From: Limisphaerales bacterium
Lineage (GTDB): Bacteria; Verrucomicrobiota; Verrucomicrobiia; Limisphaerales; JADLHS01
Assembly: GCA_020848635.1 (NCBI GenBank)
Contig: JADLHS010000453.1
Location: 1-42,108, forward strand
DNA: 42,108 nucleotides
Reading direction: 5' to 3'
The notes under the pieces are model-generated. The model was not told the DNA's origin and ran no database searches. It saw only the letters and a list, made by a program, of their open reading frames with translations. Positions within the stretch are counted from its first letter, which is position 1. Each line of letters begins with the position of its first letter. Shown in pieces: positions 25,062 to 33,496 of the stretch. A program made the translations under genes and the position numbers.

Positions 25062-27116
25062 CTAGGGTTTGTCGTCCGACCATCCCGGGAGCGAAACATT
25101 CGCCTGGTAATTCGAGTAGTTCCAGAGCGGGTTGCGTTTCGGTTTGTAGAGCCGGCCAGCTTTGGGGTTGTCGCTCTGGGTATAGATCCAAACCTCATAC
25201 GGATCCCACACCACGATTTCGTCGCGGCAATCGCCCGTCAAGTCCAGCACCGCAACGCACATGTCCGGGTGACCGTCGGCGGGAAATGAGAACACTTTTC
25301 GCCCCCAGCCGTCAAACATCCCGCCGGCTTCGACATTGGGCGAAAGGATCCAATATTCCGGCGGCTGGCCTGTCCAGTTGATCGGCAGCATCATGCTCCC
25401 GTGCTGGCACGGCTCGAAGTCGTGGTAAAGCTCGCCCTTTGCGTCGAAGCAGTGGACGATGCCTTGGTTGCCCCAGAAGTTGATTGAGACGGTTTCCAAT
25501 CCCGGAAGATCCGGCCGAAAGTCGGCGACGGTGGGATTCTGCACATGTCCCAGCCGGTGATGCTTCAAGATCTTGCCGCGCGGATCAATGAAGAGCATGC
25601 CTTCGTCGCTCGCGGCAATCATTACGTTTGGTTCGGCTTTCGGGTCGGAACTAAATTTCGCCACCGCGACGCCGTCAGCATGGTCCTTGATTTTGTCATC
25701 CAGCGTCCAGAGCGGTTTGCCGTTGTGATCAAAGCAAGAGTAGCCGATGAACAACTCGTCTTTGCCATCGCCATCCACGTCGTAGGCAAAAGGGTAGTGG
25801 CCGGTGTTGCACTGCGCCTGCCAGAGCCGTTCCAGCTTGCTGTTGAAAACCCAGAGGCTGTTGTAGCGATCTTTGAGCACGATATCGCCCGCCCGGCCTT
25901 GCCCGCGGAAATCGCAGAAGAAAAGCGCGTCGCCCAGGATGCGGGGCGAACGGTTGCGCGGGGCGGGCGTGTTGGTTGGCGTAGCGGGCGTCGGCACCTT
26001 GTATTTTGTCTTGCCCGTTTTTCCGTCCGCGATGATGAGTTCCATGTCCTTGCAATAAATCACCTCGGTGTGACCGTCCCCGTCCAGATCGTGAATTTGA
26101 AAGGCAATGTCGTTGCTCAGGTGATCTTTCCATGGGTCCGGGTCGCCGATCTGCCAGAGTCGCTGGCCGTCCAGGTTCACCGCGGTGAGACAACTCACCT
26201 CGCTGTTGGCATCCTTCGGGCCATGGTGGAGAATTTGTCCGAACAGGAGGTCCAGCTTCCCGTCGCCATCGAGATCGCCAAAGCGAAGATTCCGCGCCAC
26301 GCCGTAGCCGTCGGTCTTGAATTTCTTCCAGAGCACGGCCTGCGGATTCGCGGCCTGAAGTGCGCCTTCCTGCGCCGCGACCTTGGCGCGTGCCGCCGCC
26401 ACCCGCGCCTTTTCCGCCGCCGAGGCTGTAACTTGGACACTGGCAAAGCGGGTTGGTCCGTCCGCCAGGAGTCCGATTTTTCCCTGCGGATAGGTCGCGT
26501 CCGTGGCGGCGAGTGTCAGTTGGCCGTTGAGCTTGGCCGTAATGCGTTCGCCGGCGACCGTGACTTCCGCGAGCAAATCCTCGCCGGGCTTCCAGTTAAA
26601 TTCCTGGCTGGCCAGCAACTTCTCGAACGGTTTGTGAAAGTCACTCTCGTGCTGGATCATCTTCAGCACCGCCTTTCCGCCTTCGACGCCAAAGAAGTAG
26701 TTGCAGCGATCATTGCGGTAGCGGAACACCAACCCGGAGCGGCCTCTTGCGCCGTCCGGCGCCAGGCGAACCGTGACGGTGTAATCCCGCCACAACTCAT
26801 CGCCGCCGACCACCATTGGGTGGGTTTGAACCAGTTTGTTTTCGTAGGTCTGGAGGAGAACCGGATGGCCGTTGTGCCGGGCAATTCGCCAGGCGCGTTG
26901 GGCCGGTGCGCCGGAAACGAAGGCGGAGATGAACCAGTTGCCTTTCGCACCCACCTCCGGCAAATAGTGATACTCCGCATGCGCACCAATGTCGCTGCCG
27001 ATCGAGCCGCTGCGCATCTGGGCGAAACCGTCCTCGAACAGGACGACGTTCGATTCCGCCGGGCAGGTCAACCCAGCCGACAAAGCTATCGCCGCAAAGG
27101 TGAGTCTCGTTTTCAT
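25062..27116 (-). CDS. secreted LamG-like plus FG-GAP/VCBS propeller protein, PL11 rhamnogalacturonan-lyase-like
   Basis: A 684-residue protein with a Sec signal peptide (1-20). Residues about 25-235 form a concanavalin-type sandwich (DELWRDYTVTVRLAPDG, GLVFRYRNDRCNYFFGVEGG, GKIGLLADG). After an Ala-rich helical linker, a beta-propeller with calcium-binding repeats follows: FGDLDGDGKLDLLFGQ, IHDLDGDGHTEVIYC, YDVDGDGKDELFIGY and LDLTGDCRDEIVVWD. The end, WIYTQSDNP..YKPKRNPLWNYSNYQANVSLPGW, is shared with PVC proteins annotated as rhamnogalacturonan lyase-like. PL11 enzymes cleave the rhamnogalacturonan I backbone; whether this protein keeps that activity cannot be told. It is the first gene of the operon with the serine hydrolase and GH99-like protein. 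Confidence 0.6.
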   Translation of the reverse strand: MKTRLTFAAIALSAGLTCPAESNVVLFEDGFAQMRSGSIGSDIGAHAEYHYLPEVGAKGNWFISAFVSGAPAQRAWRIARHNGHPVLLQTYENKLVQTHPMVVGGDELWRDYTVTVRLAPDGARGRSGLVFRYRNDRCNYFFGVEGGKAVLKMIQHESDFHKPFEKLLASQEFNWKPGEDLLAEVTVAGERITAKLNGQLTLAATDATYPQGKIGLLADGPTRFASVQVTASAAEKARVAAARAKVAAQEGALQAANPQAVLWKKFKTDGYGVARNLRFGDLDGDGKLDLLFGQILHHGPKDANSEVSCLTAVNLDGQRLWQIGDPDPWKDHLSNDIAFQIHDLDGDGHTEVIYCKDMELIIADGKTGKTKYKVPTPATPTNTPAPRNRSPRILGDALFFCDFRGQGRAGDIVLKDRYNSLWVFNSKLERLWQAQCNTGHYPFAYDVDGDGKDELFIGYSCFDHNGKPLWTLDDKIKDHADGVAVAKFSSDPKAEPNVMIAASDEGMLFIDPRGKILKHHRLGHVQNPTVADFRPDLPGLETVSINFWGNQGIVHCFDAKGELYHDFEPCQHGSMMLPINWTGQPPEYWILSPNVEAGGMFDGWGRKVFSFPADGHPDMCVAVLDLTGDCRDEIVVWDPYEVWIYTQSDNPKAGRLYKPKRNPLWNYSNYQANVSLPGWSDDKP

Positions 27117-27792
27117 ATTTTAGCCATCTAGAAACGGGCGCCCGCAGATTCCCGCCAACCGGACGGTTGTGCCAGCCGTCCGATCGTTCGCGATTCTATT
27201 TATCCCCTCGGACCTCGGCCACCCAAAACCCAAACTTTCACGATGTCCTGCGGCGCTATTTTGAGAAACAGGACAGGGATTACCCGTGGCAATAGGCTCT
27301 GAGATTGCAAATTTGATAATCGTAGGAGCAAGGCGTGCCGGAGTCCCGAGGTTCTCTCCGCGCCGTCGGTTTCCGAAAGGGAGCTGGCCTGCCTGCGCTG
27401 GAAACCAGCCCAAGCAGACCAGCCGCAAGCCGCCAGCGCCCTCTTTGGCGGCCTGTTTGACGCCGTGATTACGGCGAAATCCGCCGGCGGTAAATCGCCG
27501 GGTACCGCAAAGGCCAACCTCCCGGGAGGGGGTTGCTGCCAATTTTGGTTGCGAAAGTGTCCTCCATGTTCAAGGTCGGCTGTGAAGCGGACGCAGAGAA
27601 CATACATTCGGGGTGTGCGACAGCAACTAGTGGATTTCCGGTTGTGAGGCCGGGATAATTCCGGGCGCAGTCGGAGCGATTGCGGGCATCAACTGACCTG
27701 CGACCAGCGGGGCTTCGGCTTCCCGTTCCGGGGATATTCGATGGTCCGAAATTTCCTCGTGTGCTGGGCGGGCAGGCGTTTACGATGCCGTT
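27117..27792. other. intergenic, no convincing gene
   Basis: A 676-bp gap between divergent genes. Frames here are short, Arg/Gly-rich and shadow-like. Several short stems are present, including GCCGT/ACGGC near 27461-27474 and CCGCC/GGCGG just after. I considered an RNA element but could not match a known riboswitch. It holds the promoters of the PL11-like operon (left) and the uracil-DNA glycosylase (right). Confidence 0.5.
27160..27182 (-). promoter_or_regulatory. inverted repeat upstream of PL11-like operon
   Basis: Perfect 7-bp arms CGGACGG (27160-27166) and CCGTCCG (27176-27182) with a 9-nt spacer, centred about 55 bp before the ATG at 27116. The dyad is suited to a dimeric repressor or a leader stem. 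It has no T-tract. Confidence 0.35.
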
Positions 27793-28704
27793 ATGTCATC
27801 GGGTTACGACCAACTGCTTGGCGCGACGATTCAGCATCTGGAAGCTTTGAAGGCGCGCGGTGTGCGGCATGTAGCCGTCGCCCCGGAAACGCTCCAGGCG
27901 CTGGCCCTGCCTGCACCCCGCCGGGTTGCGCCGGCGCCAGTTGATCAACCCTCTGCCCGGGCCACGTCCCCACTGATACCCGTCCGTGTTAGTCCCGTGG
28001 CTGCGATGACGCCGCCCGTTGAATCACCCGCGTTGTTTACCGCGGAGGCAAAAACCACTTTCGCGGTCCCGCTCGATCCAGCCGGTAAAGCGGCGGCCTT
28101 TTCCGAGTTGCGAACGCGCGCCCTTGCCTGCGGCAAATGTCCCCACCTTGCCTCCTCGCGCAAGCGCGTGGTCTTCGGCGTGGGGAACATTGAATCGCCG
28201 CTTATGTTCGTGGGCGAAGCGCCGGGCGCGGACGAGGACGAACGGGGCGAGCCGTTCGTCGGCAAGGCCGGCCAGTTGCTGACGAAGATCATAGAGACGA
28301 TGGGCCTGAGCCGCGCGGACGTTTACATTGCGAACATCCTAAAATGCCGGCCCGACACGCCGGGTGAGTCCGCCGGCAATCGCAAGCCCACCCCCGAGGA
28401 GATGACGACGTGTCTTCCGTACCTGCATGAGCAGATTGATTTGATCCAGCCCAAGGTCCTGGTCGCCCTTGGCGGGACGGCGGTGGAGGGTTTGCTTGGC
28501 AAGACGATCGGTATTACCAAACTGCGCGGCACTTGGAAGTCCTACCGCAACATTCCCCTGATGCCGACGTATCATCCCGCCTACCTGTTGCGCAGCCAGG
28601 CACTGAGTGAGAAACGCCATGTTTGGGAAGACATGCTGCAGGTGATGGAAAGGCTCGATTTGCCCATCAGCGAGAAGCAGCGGAAATTTTTCACCAAGGC
28701 GTAA
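27793..28704 (+). CDS. family 4 uracil-DNA glycosylase
   Basis: Base-excision repair enzyme that removes uracil from DNA. The 303-residue protein has a catalytic domain at about 95-300 and a roughly 90-residue N-terminal extension made of a short helical segment (LLGATIQHLEALKARGV) and a Pro/Ala-rich linker. The four iron-sulfur cysteines are C113, C116 (ACGKC), C185 (NILKC) and C207. The spacing C116-C185 of 69 matches the family. Active-site motifs GEAPGADED (141-149), FVGKAGQLL and HPAYLLR (261-267) are intact. It stands alone on the plus strand, followed 139 bp later by an unrelated gene. Confidence 0.93.
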   Translation: MSSGYDQLLGATIQHLEALKARGVRHVAVAPETLQALALPAPRRVAPAPVDQPSARATSPLIPVRVSPVAAMTPPVESPALFTAEAKTTFAVPLDPAGKAAAFSELRTRALACGKCPHLASSRKRVVFGVGNIESPLMFVGEAPGADEDERGEPFVGKAGQLLTKIIETMGLSRADVYIANILKCRPDTPGESAGNRKPTPEEMTTCLPYLHEQIDLIQPKVLVALGGTAVEGLLGKTIGITKLRGTWKSYRNIPLMPTYHPAYLLRSQALSEKRHVWEDMLQVMERLDLPISEKQRKFFTKA

Positions 28705-28768
28705 CCGCGCGCTGGGCATTTTCCTGAACCGGAGCGAACTGACCGGCAAAGGATTCTGGAAGAATTGA

Positions 28769-28780
28769 GATTCGCGAATC
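28769..28780. promoter_or_regulatory. 12-bp perfect palindrome upstream of anchored protein gene
   Basis: GATTCGCGAATC lies 63 bp before the ATG at 28844. It could be an operator for the downstream gene; there is no second copy nearby to strengthen this. Confidence 0.25.
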
Positions 28781-28843
28781 GAGGCAAATGGGGTGAACCT
28801 GGCTTCGACAACCCGGCGGCCTTGACGTAGGTTTCCAGTGGTT

Positions 28844-30010
28844 ATGGACAAGCCCACTGAACAGCTCATTTCAATCCTCCCCAAGCCACAATCCACCAAA
28901 GTCGCGCGTTACACCGGCGAGGTGGTTTACATTTACGCCTTCGACGTGGCTTACGACATGACGCGGCAGCCGGTGGACGTATTGCTCGGTCAACCGGTGG
29001 CGCAGTTCATCGTGGACGCGAGCAAGCGCAGTCCGCGCCAGCTTTTCTTCTACAAGCCGCAGATGGTACGGTTGCCGCCACTTGAACGCCTCGGGCCGCG
29101 GGGGCCGGTGCGGGTTGAGCGCGTCATCAAACTTCTGCCCGTGGGCGCTATCAGCATCACGGTGCGTGTGCCGTTTGCCGTGGAACACGTCGAGGACTTG
29201 GTGGCGTATCACGATCTGCAATTCAGCAACGGCGCGTTGCATGACGAGGTGCGGCAACTGGCGGAGGAGGTGGTCACGGAGCTGAAGGCCCATTACGTGC
29301 GGCCGCATCCGCGCCTGATCGAAGAGGAGGCGTACACGGTGTTTTGCATTGCGTCGCCGCTGCTGACCGCCACGGGCGCGAAGGTGACCGCCGAGCATTG
29401 GTTTCAATCGCATCGTCGCCCGGTGGCCGCGTTGCTCACGCAGGAGCCGGACCTGGAGCGGCTCTCAAAGCAGGAGTCCGACGAATCCACGGGCCGCTAT
29501 CTCAGTTATTACGAGGACGACGTTCTGGTGATTGACTGGGACGCCGCGCTGTTAATTGACGAACCCCGGGACTTCGACGAGACGCTTTATGTCTTGGAAC
29601 TGGCGAATCTCCAACTCGCCGAGCTCGAAGCTTACGACCGGTTGCTGGACGAAGCCCTGGAACGATCGTATCGCGATCTCGGTGAGCGTCCGTTAAGATC
29701 GCGCCGTGACACGTTGCGGGAACTCCGGGATATCCGCATTGATATGGCGCGGTTCAACGATGAGTTGTCCAACATCACCAAGTTTTTCGGCGACTGGCAT
29801 CTTGCGCGGATCTACGAGAAGATTTCGTCGCGCTTCCATCTTGGCGACTGGCATCGGACGATTGACGGCAAACTAAAGACGCTCGACGACCTCTACCAGT
29901 TGCTCAAGCATGATCAGAACAACCGTCTGATGGTCTGGCTGGAAGTCACCATCGTCCTGCTGTTCGTAATTGATCTGGTGATCTTGGTATTGGGATTGAA
30001 GGGGAATTGA
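28844..30010 (+). CDS. unrecognised protein with C-terminal membrane anchor
   Basis: A 388-residue protein; I prefer the ATG at 28844 over an in-frame GTG two codons upstream. There is no signal peptide. Residues about 20-235 are a mixed alpha/beta domain (YTGEVVYIYAFDVAYDM, VERVIKLLPVGAISITVRVPF, YYEDDVLVIDWDAALLID). Residues about 240-360 are long charged helices, probably coiled coil (LELANLQLAELEAYDRLLDEAL, ELRDIRIDMARFNDEL). The end is one membrane helix (VTIVLLFVIDLVILVLGL), giving a tail-anchored cytoplasmic topology. The order of domain, helical bundle and C-terminal membrane helix recalls the RMD1/DUF155 family, but I cannot confirm that. No operon partner. Confidence 0.6.
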   Translation: MDKPTEQLISILPKPQSTKVARYTGEVVYIYAFDVAYDMTRQPVDVLLGQPVAQFIVDASKRSPRQLFFYKPQMVRLPPLERLGPRGPVRVERVIKLLPVGAISITVRVPFAVEHVEDLVAYHDLQFSNGALHDEVRQLAEEVVTELKAHYVRPHPRLIEEEAYTVFCIASPLLTATGAKVTAEHWFQSHRRPVAALLTQEPDLERLSKQESDESTGRYLSYYEDDVLVIDWDAALLIDEPRDFDETLYVLELANLQLAELEAYDRLLDEALERSYRDLGERPLRSRRDTLRELRDIRIDMARFNDELSNITKFFGDWHLARIYEKISSRFHLGDWHRTIDGKLKTLDDLYQLLKHDQNNRLMVWLEVTIVLLFVIDLVILVLGLKGN

Positions 30011-30030
30011 CCCCCCGGTTCCGAGGTTGC

Positions 30031-30084
30031 CCGGTCAAGTTGCGCAAGCTTCCTGACCGGCGGAGGGCTCCGGTGCTTCCGGAG
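30031..30084. terminator. tandem hairpins between convergent genes
   Basis: CCGGTCA/TGACCGG (30031-30037, 30054-30060) is followed by CTCCGG/CCGGAG (30068-30073, 30079-30084). They lie between the ends of two convergent genes, where a two-way terminator is expected. Neither has a T-tract, so intrinsic termination is uncertain. Confidence 0.35.
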
Positions 30085-30110
30085 ATGCGTGCGCGGGGCT
30101 CGCTCGCCGC

Positions 30111-30386
30111 CTAATTGCCAACGAAAACCTGGGCGAGCCGGCCGCCCACGTAGACACTGTTACGGTGGCCGAAGAGTTGTTTGCGGATTTTCTCGATCCG
30201 CACTTCCGACCGTTCCATCTGGCCGACGACGAAGTGGTAAACCTCCGCCACCGGCTCGTTGAGCAGGCGGACGGAACGATGAATGGGTTCGTTGTCCACC
30301 TTGATGAGCAAACTGCCGGCAAGTTGGTTGTAACTAAATTCGACCAGGTGTTTTTCGATTTCACCAACCTCGATTTTGAACTTCAT
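30111..30386 (-). CDS. small hypothetical protein, 91 residues
   Basis: A compact soluble protein, no signal peptide. It opens MKFKIEVGEIEKHLVEFSYN, continues GSLLIKVDNEPIHRSVRLL, EVYHFVVGQMERSEVRIEKIRKQL and ends with a short strand region VYVGGRLAQVFVGN. The alternation suggests an all-beta fold that could bind a ligand or partner. I do not recognise a named family. It is read in the same direction as the DUF255 gene, 220 bp downstream of it, with a 14-bp inverted repeat in between, and ends convergent with the anchored protein. Confidence 0.7.
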   Translation of the reverse strand: MKFKIEVGEIEKHLVEFSYNQLAGSLLIKVDNEPIHRSVRLLNEPVAEVYHFVVGQMERSEVRIEKIRKQLFGHRNSVYVGGRLAQVFVGN

Positions 30387-30418
30387 AATGTACGTCCTAA
30401 CAACGGTGTCTTCATTGC

Positions 30419-30463
30419 AAACCCCATGCCGAGCGGGCGCTGGGGTCGTTCGGCATGGGGTTT
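30419..30463 (-). promoter_or_regulatory. 14-bp perfect inverted repeat before the 91-residue gene
   Basis: AAACCCCATGCCGA (30419-30432) and TCGGCATGGGGTTT (30450-30463) with a 17-nt loop, ending 32 nt upstream of the ATG at 30386. On the minus strand the stem is followed by only three T residues, so it may be a weak terminator for the DUF255 gene, a structured leader, or an operator. A 12-bp palindrome, TTCCCCGGGGAA (30462-30473), overlaps its outer edge. Confidence 0.55.
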
Positions 30464-30606
30464 CCCCGGGGAACCGGCCACGGGAAAAATCAGGGAAGGC
30501 ATTGTTTGCTGGTGAAACCGACCAGGGCTACGGCGTCAACGATCCGGCCAAAACCAACGTGCCCCGGGCGGCGCGTCCTAAAGCCATGGGTGCTTGCCCA
30601 AGATTC

Positions 30607-32676
30607 TTACGGACCAATCAGCAACCGCGGTATTTCCCGGGGGTCGGCGGTCGGTGCTTGGCACGCCTGGCCGGTGCAGAGGTAAACTACCGGGCCTTCC
30701 TTTGCTGGCAATATGCGGGCAAATTCCTCCACCGCGCCCGCGTTGCCCAGCATGACCTTGTTCGGCTGATAAACCGAATACGCAGCCTGAATCAACTCCC
30801 GAGCCTTGGCGGAACGTGGTTCCCCGGCAAGGACGACGCGGTGCGGCTCTTCTAGCGAGAAATCCAACGCGTGTAGCATATAGGGCAGGGCCTGTGGGCT
30901 TTTCTCCAGTCGTGACCCAAACAACCGCAGCGTGGCCTCGGCGGGTTTCCGGAAATCGGCGCGGCCGGTTATGACCGCCAGTTTCAACAGGGCGAGGGTC
31001 GCAACAGAATTACCGGAGGGTTCGGCCCCGTCGTAATCATCCTTCACCCGCAGAATCAGGTCCGGCGAATCCGCCGCGCTTTGCCAGAATCCGCCGTTCT
31101 CGACGTCATAAAACTTCCCGATCATTGTTTCCGCGATCGCGATCGCGAAGGCAAGGTGCCGCGGATCGAGCGTCGCTTCGTACATGTAAATGAGGCCCTC
31201 CAGTTGAAAGGCGTAGGCTTCGAGCAGTTGCACGGTGTCGCGTTCACCCTCACGCCAGCGGTGGTACAACGTCCCGGATCTCGCGTCCCACAATTTCGCT
31301 TGAATGAAGGCCAGATTGTTCTCCGCCGCCGTGCGATAGCCCGCATCGCCGAGCACCGCGTAAGCCCGCGCCATCGCCCCGAGCATTAGGCCATTCCACG
31401 AGGCAAGGAGCTTGTCGTCGAGATGGGGGCGAATCCGCCGGGTGCGCGCCTCGAACATTTTCTTCCGGGCGGAAGCCAGGAGCGACTGGTCTTCCGCACG
31501 AACCTCGGGAGCCACAATGCTTAAGACATTCTGGCCAGACAATGGTGTTGGGTGGCTGTGATCCACAAAATTGCCGGCCTTCGTGATGCCAAAGTAACGG
31601 ACAGTTACGTTGAATTCCTCCGGCGTCAGCAATTCCGACAACGCGTCGTGGGTCCAGCAGTAGAATTTGCCCTCGTGGCCTTCGCTGTCGGCGTCTTCCG
31701 CAGAATAGAAGCCGCCGTCGGGATGCGTCATGTCGCGTTGGATATAGCGAATGATATCGCGCGCTACGTTGGCGTAGCGCGGCTCGCCGCTGACAAGATA
31801 CGCGTCGAGGTACAGCTGGAGCAACTGGGCGTTGTCATAGAGCATTTTCTCGAAATGCGGCACCCGCCATCCGGCATCCACGGAGTAACGCGCAAAACCG
31901 CCGCCGAGTTGATCGTTGATGCCGCCGGCGGCCATGCGGTCGCAGGTGTGCAACGTCATGCGCGTGGCTTCGTCATCCTGAAACCGCTTGGCGTACCGGA
32001 GCAGAAACGCGGGCTGGCTCGGCTGGGGAAATTTAGGAGCGCCGCCAAAACCGCCATGGTGCGGATCATAGGCTTCCTTGAACATCGTGCCGGCACGCCG
32101 CAAGGTCTCGGCGGTAGGCACAATTGGGGACGGCGTGGCATTTGTCGTCGCGATTTCGAGGCGGGCGTGAATATCGTCCGCGGCTGCCGCCACCTCGCCC
32201 TGGCGCGCGTACCAGACATCCGCGACCTGTTGCAGCACGGAAATAAAACTGCCGCGACCATGGCGATTGTCCGGCGGAAAATAAGTGCCGCCAAAGAATG
32301 GTTTGCGATCCGGGGTGAGGAAAACATTCAGCGGCCAGCCACCGCTGCCGGTGGTGGATTGGACAAAGGTCATGTAAATTTTGTCCACATCCGGCCGCTC
32401 CTCGCGATCCAGCTTGATGCTGATGAAATGGGCGCGGAGGAACGCGCCAATTGTTTCATCCTCGAATGATTCGCGTTCCATGACGTGGCACCAATGGCAG
32501 GTCGAGTAGCCGATGCTGAGGAAGATGGGTTTGTTTTCCCCGCGCGCCCGGGCGAATGCCTCGTCGCCCCACGCGAACCAATCCACGGGATTATGCGCGT
32601 GTTGGAGGAGGTAGGGTGATTTCTCGCGCGCGAGGCGGTTGGTGCGCCGGGGTGAAGCGGGTGGGTTGGTGGTCAC
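30607..32676 (-). CDS. thioredoxin-domain protein, YyaL/DUF255 family
   Basis: Homologue of YyaL and of vertebrate SPATA20. Family role is not settled; it joins a thioredoxin fold to a six-hairpin glycosidase-like barrel. I chose the GTG at 32676 because family members begin about ten residues before [21 protein letters not shown]; the frame stays open to a TTG at 32808, so the start is uncertain. From this start the protein is 689 residues. The thioredoxin part holds CHWC at 60-63 within STCHWCHVM, then FGGTYFPP. The barrel part shows [26 protein letters not shown] and [13 protein letters not shown], all family signatures. There is no clear signal peptide, so it is probably cytoplasmic. Confidence 0.88.
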   Translation of the reverse strand: MTTNPPASPRRTNRLAREKSPYLLQHAHNPVDWFAWGDEAFARARGENKPIFLSIGYSTCHWCHVMERESFEDETIGAFLRAHFISIKLDREERPDVDKIYMTFVQSTTGSGGWPLNVFLTPDRKPFFGGTYFPPDNRHGRGSFISVLQQVADVWYARQGEVAAAADDIHARLEIATTNATPSPIVPTAETLRRAGTMFKEAYDPHHGGFGGAPKFPQPSQPAFLLRYAKRFQDDEATRMTLHTCDRMAAGGINDQLGGGFARYSVDAGWRVPHFEKMLYDNAQLLQLYLDAYLVSGEPRYANVARDIIRYIQRDMTHPDGGFYSAEDADSEGHEGKFYCWTHDALSELLTPEEFNVTVRYFGITKAGNFVDHSHPTPLSGQNVLSIVAPEVRAEDQSLLASARKKMFEARTRRIRPHLDDKLLASWNGLMLGAMARAYAVLGDAGYRTAAENNLAFIQAKLWDARSGTLYHRWREGERDTVQLLEAYAFQLEGLIYMYEATLDPRHLAFAIAIAETMIGKFYDVENGGFWQSAADSPDLILRVKDDYDGAEPSGNSVATLALLKLAVITGRADFRKPAEATLRLFGSRLEKSPQALPYMLHALDFSLEEPHRVVLAGEPRSAKARELIQAAYSVYQPNKVMLGNAGAVEEFARILPAKEGPVVYLCTGQACQAPTADPREIPRLLIGP

Positions 32677-32860
32677 AGCGGAGTCGGGTTTGGTTTGGTA
32701 GTAATTTGCCTGCGCCCAACCCTTAACCCTGACAGCCAGGGTGGGCAAATAGCCGCGATTCGCATTCGGTACTTCGACAGTATAGCGGGCCCGTGGGCAA
32801 TGGCCCAAGTGAAAGCTTGAGGGAAGTGGTCTCGCCCGCCCCCTGCGGGTTGCCCCGCCA

Positions 32861-32897
32861 AATTAAAAAGCGGAACTTGCGTAACGCAAGCTCCGCT
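32861..32897 (-). terminator. intrinsic terminator of the RRM gene
   Basis: Reading on the minus strand, a 13-bp stem with one G-U pair (arms 32885-32897 and 32869-32881) and a 3-nt loop is followed by a T-rich tract (32861-32869). It lies 20 bp after the RRM gene's stop codon. This is the clearest Rho-independent terminator in the window. Confidence 0.9.
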
Positions 32898-32916
32898 CTG
32901 AAATCACACGCGGCAA

Positions 32917-33270
32917 TTAGTAGCGACCGCGGCCGCCGCCACCACCACCGCTACCGCCGCTACCGCCGCCGTAATCGCGACGTGGGCCACGGCTGCCGCC
33001 ACCGCCACCGGGCGGACGCTCTTCGCGCGGACGCGCCACGTTGACCGTCAGGGCACGGCCGTCGAGTTCCTTGCCGTTCAAGGCTTCGATCGCTTTTTGG
33101 GCTTCTTCTTCTGAACTCATGGTCACGAAGGCAAAGCCGCGCGGGCGGCCCGACATCCGGTCCATCATCAGGTTGGTTTCCACGACCGAGCCGTAGGCCG
33201 CGAAGGCGTCCTGCAGGTCGTTTTCCGTGATTTTGAAGGAGAGGTTTCCAACAAACAGTTTCGTGCTCAT
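32917..33270 (-). CDS. RRM RNA-binding protein with Gly-rich tail
   Basis: A 117-residue single-RRM protein of the bacterial Rbp type, thought to bind RNA and often cold- or stress-induced. RNP2 is LFVGNL (5-10) and RNP1 is RGFAFVTM (44-51), both intact. The RRM spans residues 3-80. Residues 84-117 form a Pro/Gly/Arg tail ([16 protein letters not shown], ending GRGRY), resembling RGG-type RNA-binding tails. AGGA sits ten nt upstream of the ATG at 33270. The gene is divergent from mpl and ends in a strong intrinsic terminator, so it is transcribed alone. Confidence 0.95.
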   Translation of the reverse strand: MSTKLFVGNLSFKITENDLQDAFAAYGSVVETNLMMDRMSGRPRGFAFVTMSSEEEAQKAIEALNGKELDGRALTVNVARPREERPPGGGGGSRGPRRDYGGGSGGSGGGGGGRGRY

Positions 33271-33431
33271 TGATGCTTTGTCCTAGACGTTACCGTGCTA
33301 TCTCCCGACTGTTCCCGACCACCGGGTTTCAAATCATCACTGAACCGAGTTCACTTGAAGATTTACCATGCCGTGAAAGCGACACGCTATCTATCAGACG
33401 ACTTTACCCTGACAGGTTCATTTCCAAGTTC

Positions 33432-33473
33432 AAGCGGGAAATTCCGAAAACTTTCCCGCTTTCCAGTGGGAAA
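33432..33473 (+). promoter_or_regulatory. competing hairpins in the mpl leader
   Basis: A perfect 10-bp inverted repeat, AAGCGGGAAA (33432-33441) and TTTCCCGCTT (33452-33461), lies 35 nt before mpl. Its right arm can instead pair TTTCCC (33452-33457) with GGGAAA (33468-33473). The alternative folds, close to a start codon, could tune mpl expression; an operator for a dimeric regulator is equally possible. Confidence 0.45.
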
Positions 33474-33496
33474 AATCTGCCTATTGTCTCCCCGCG

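Noticed and set aside
25545-27131. Plus-strand frame of 528 codons
   Set aside because: Antisense to the PL11-like gene; no signal peptide or domain.
27400-27560. Possible riboswitch, because of an ACCGCAAAGGCC segment resembling part of a c-di-GMP aptamer and several stems
   Set aside because: The order of conserved segments of the class I aptamer is absent on both strands.
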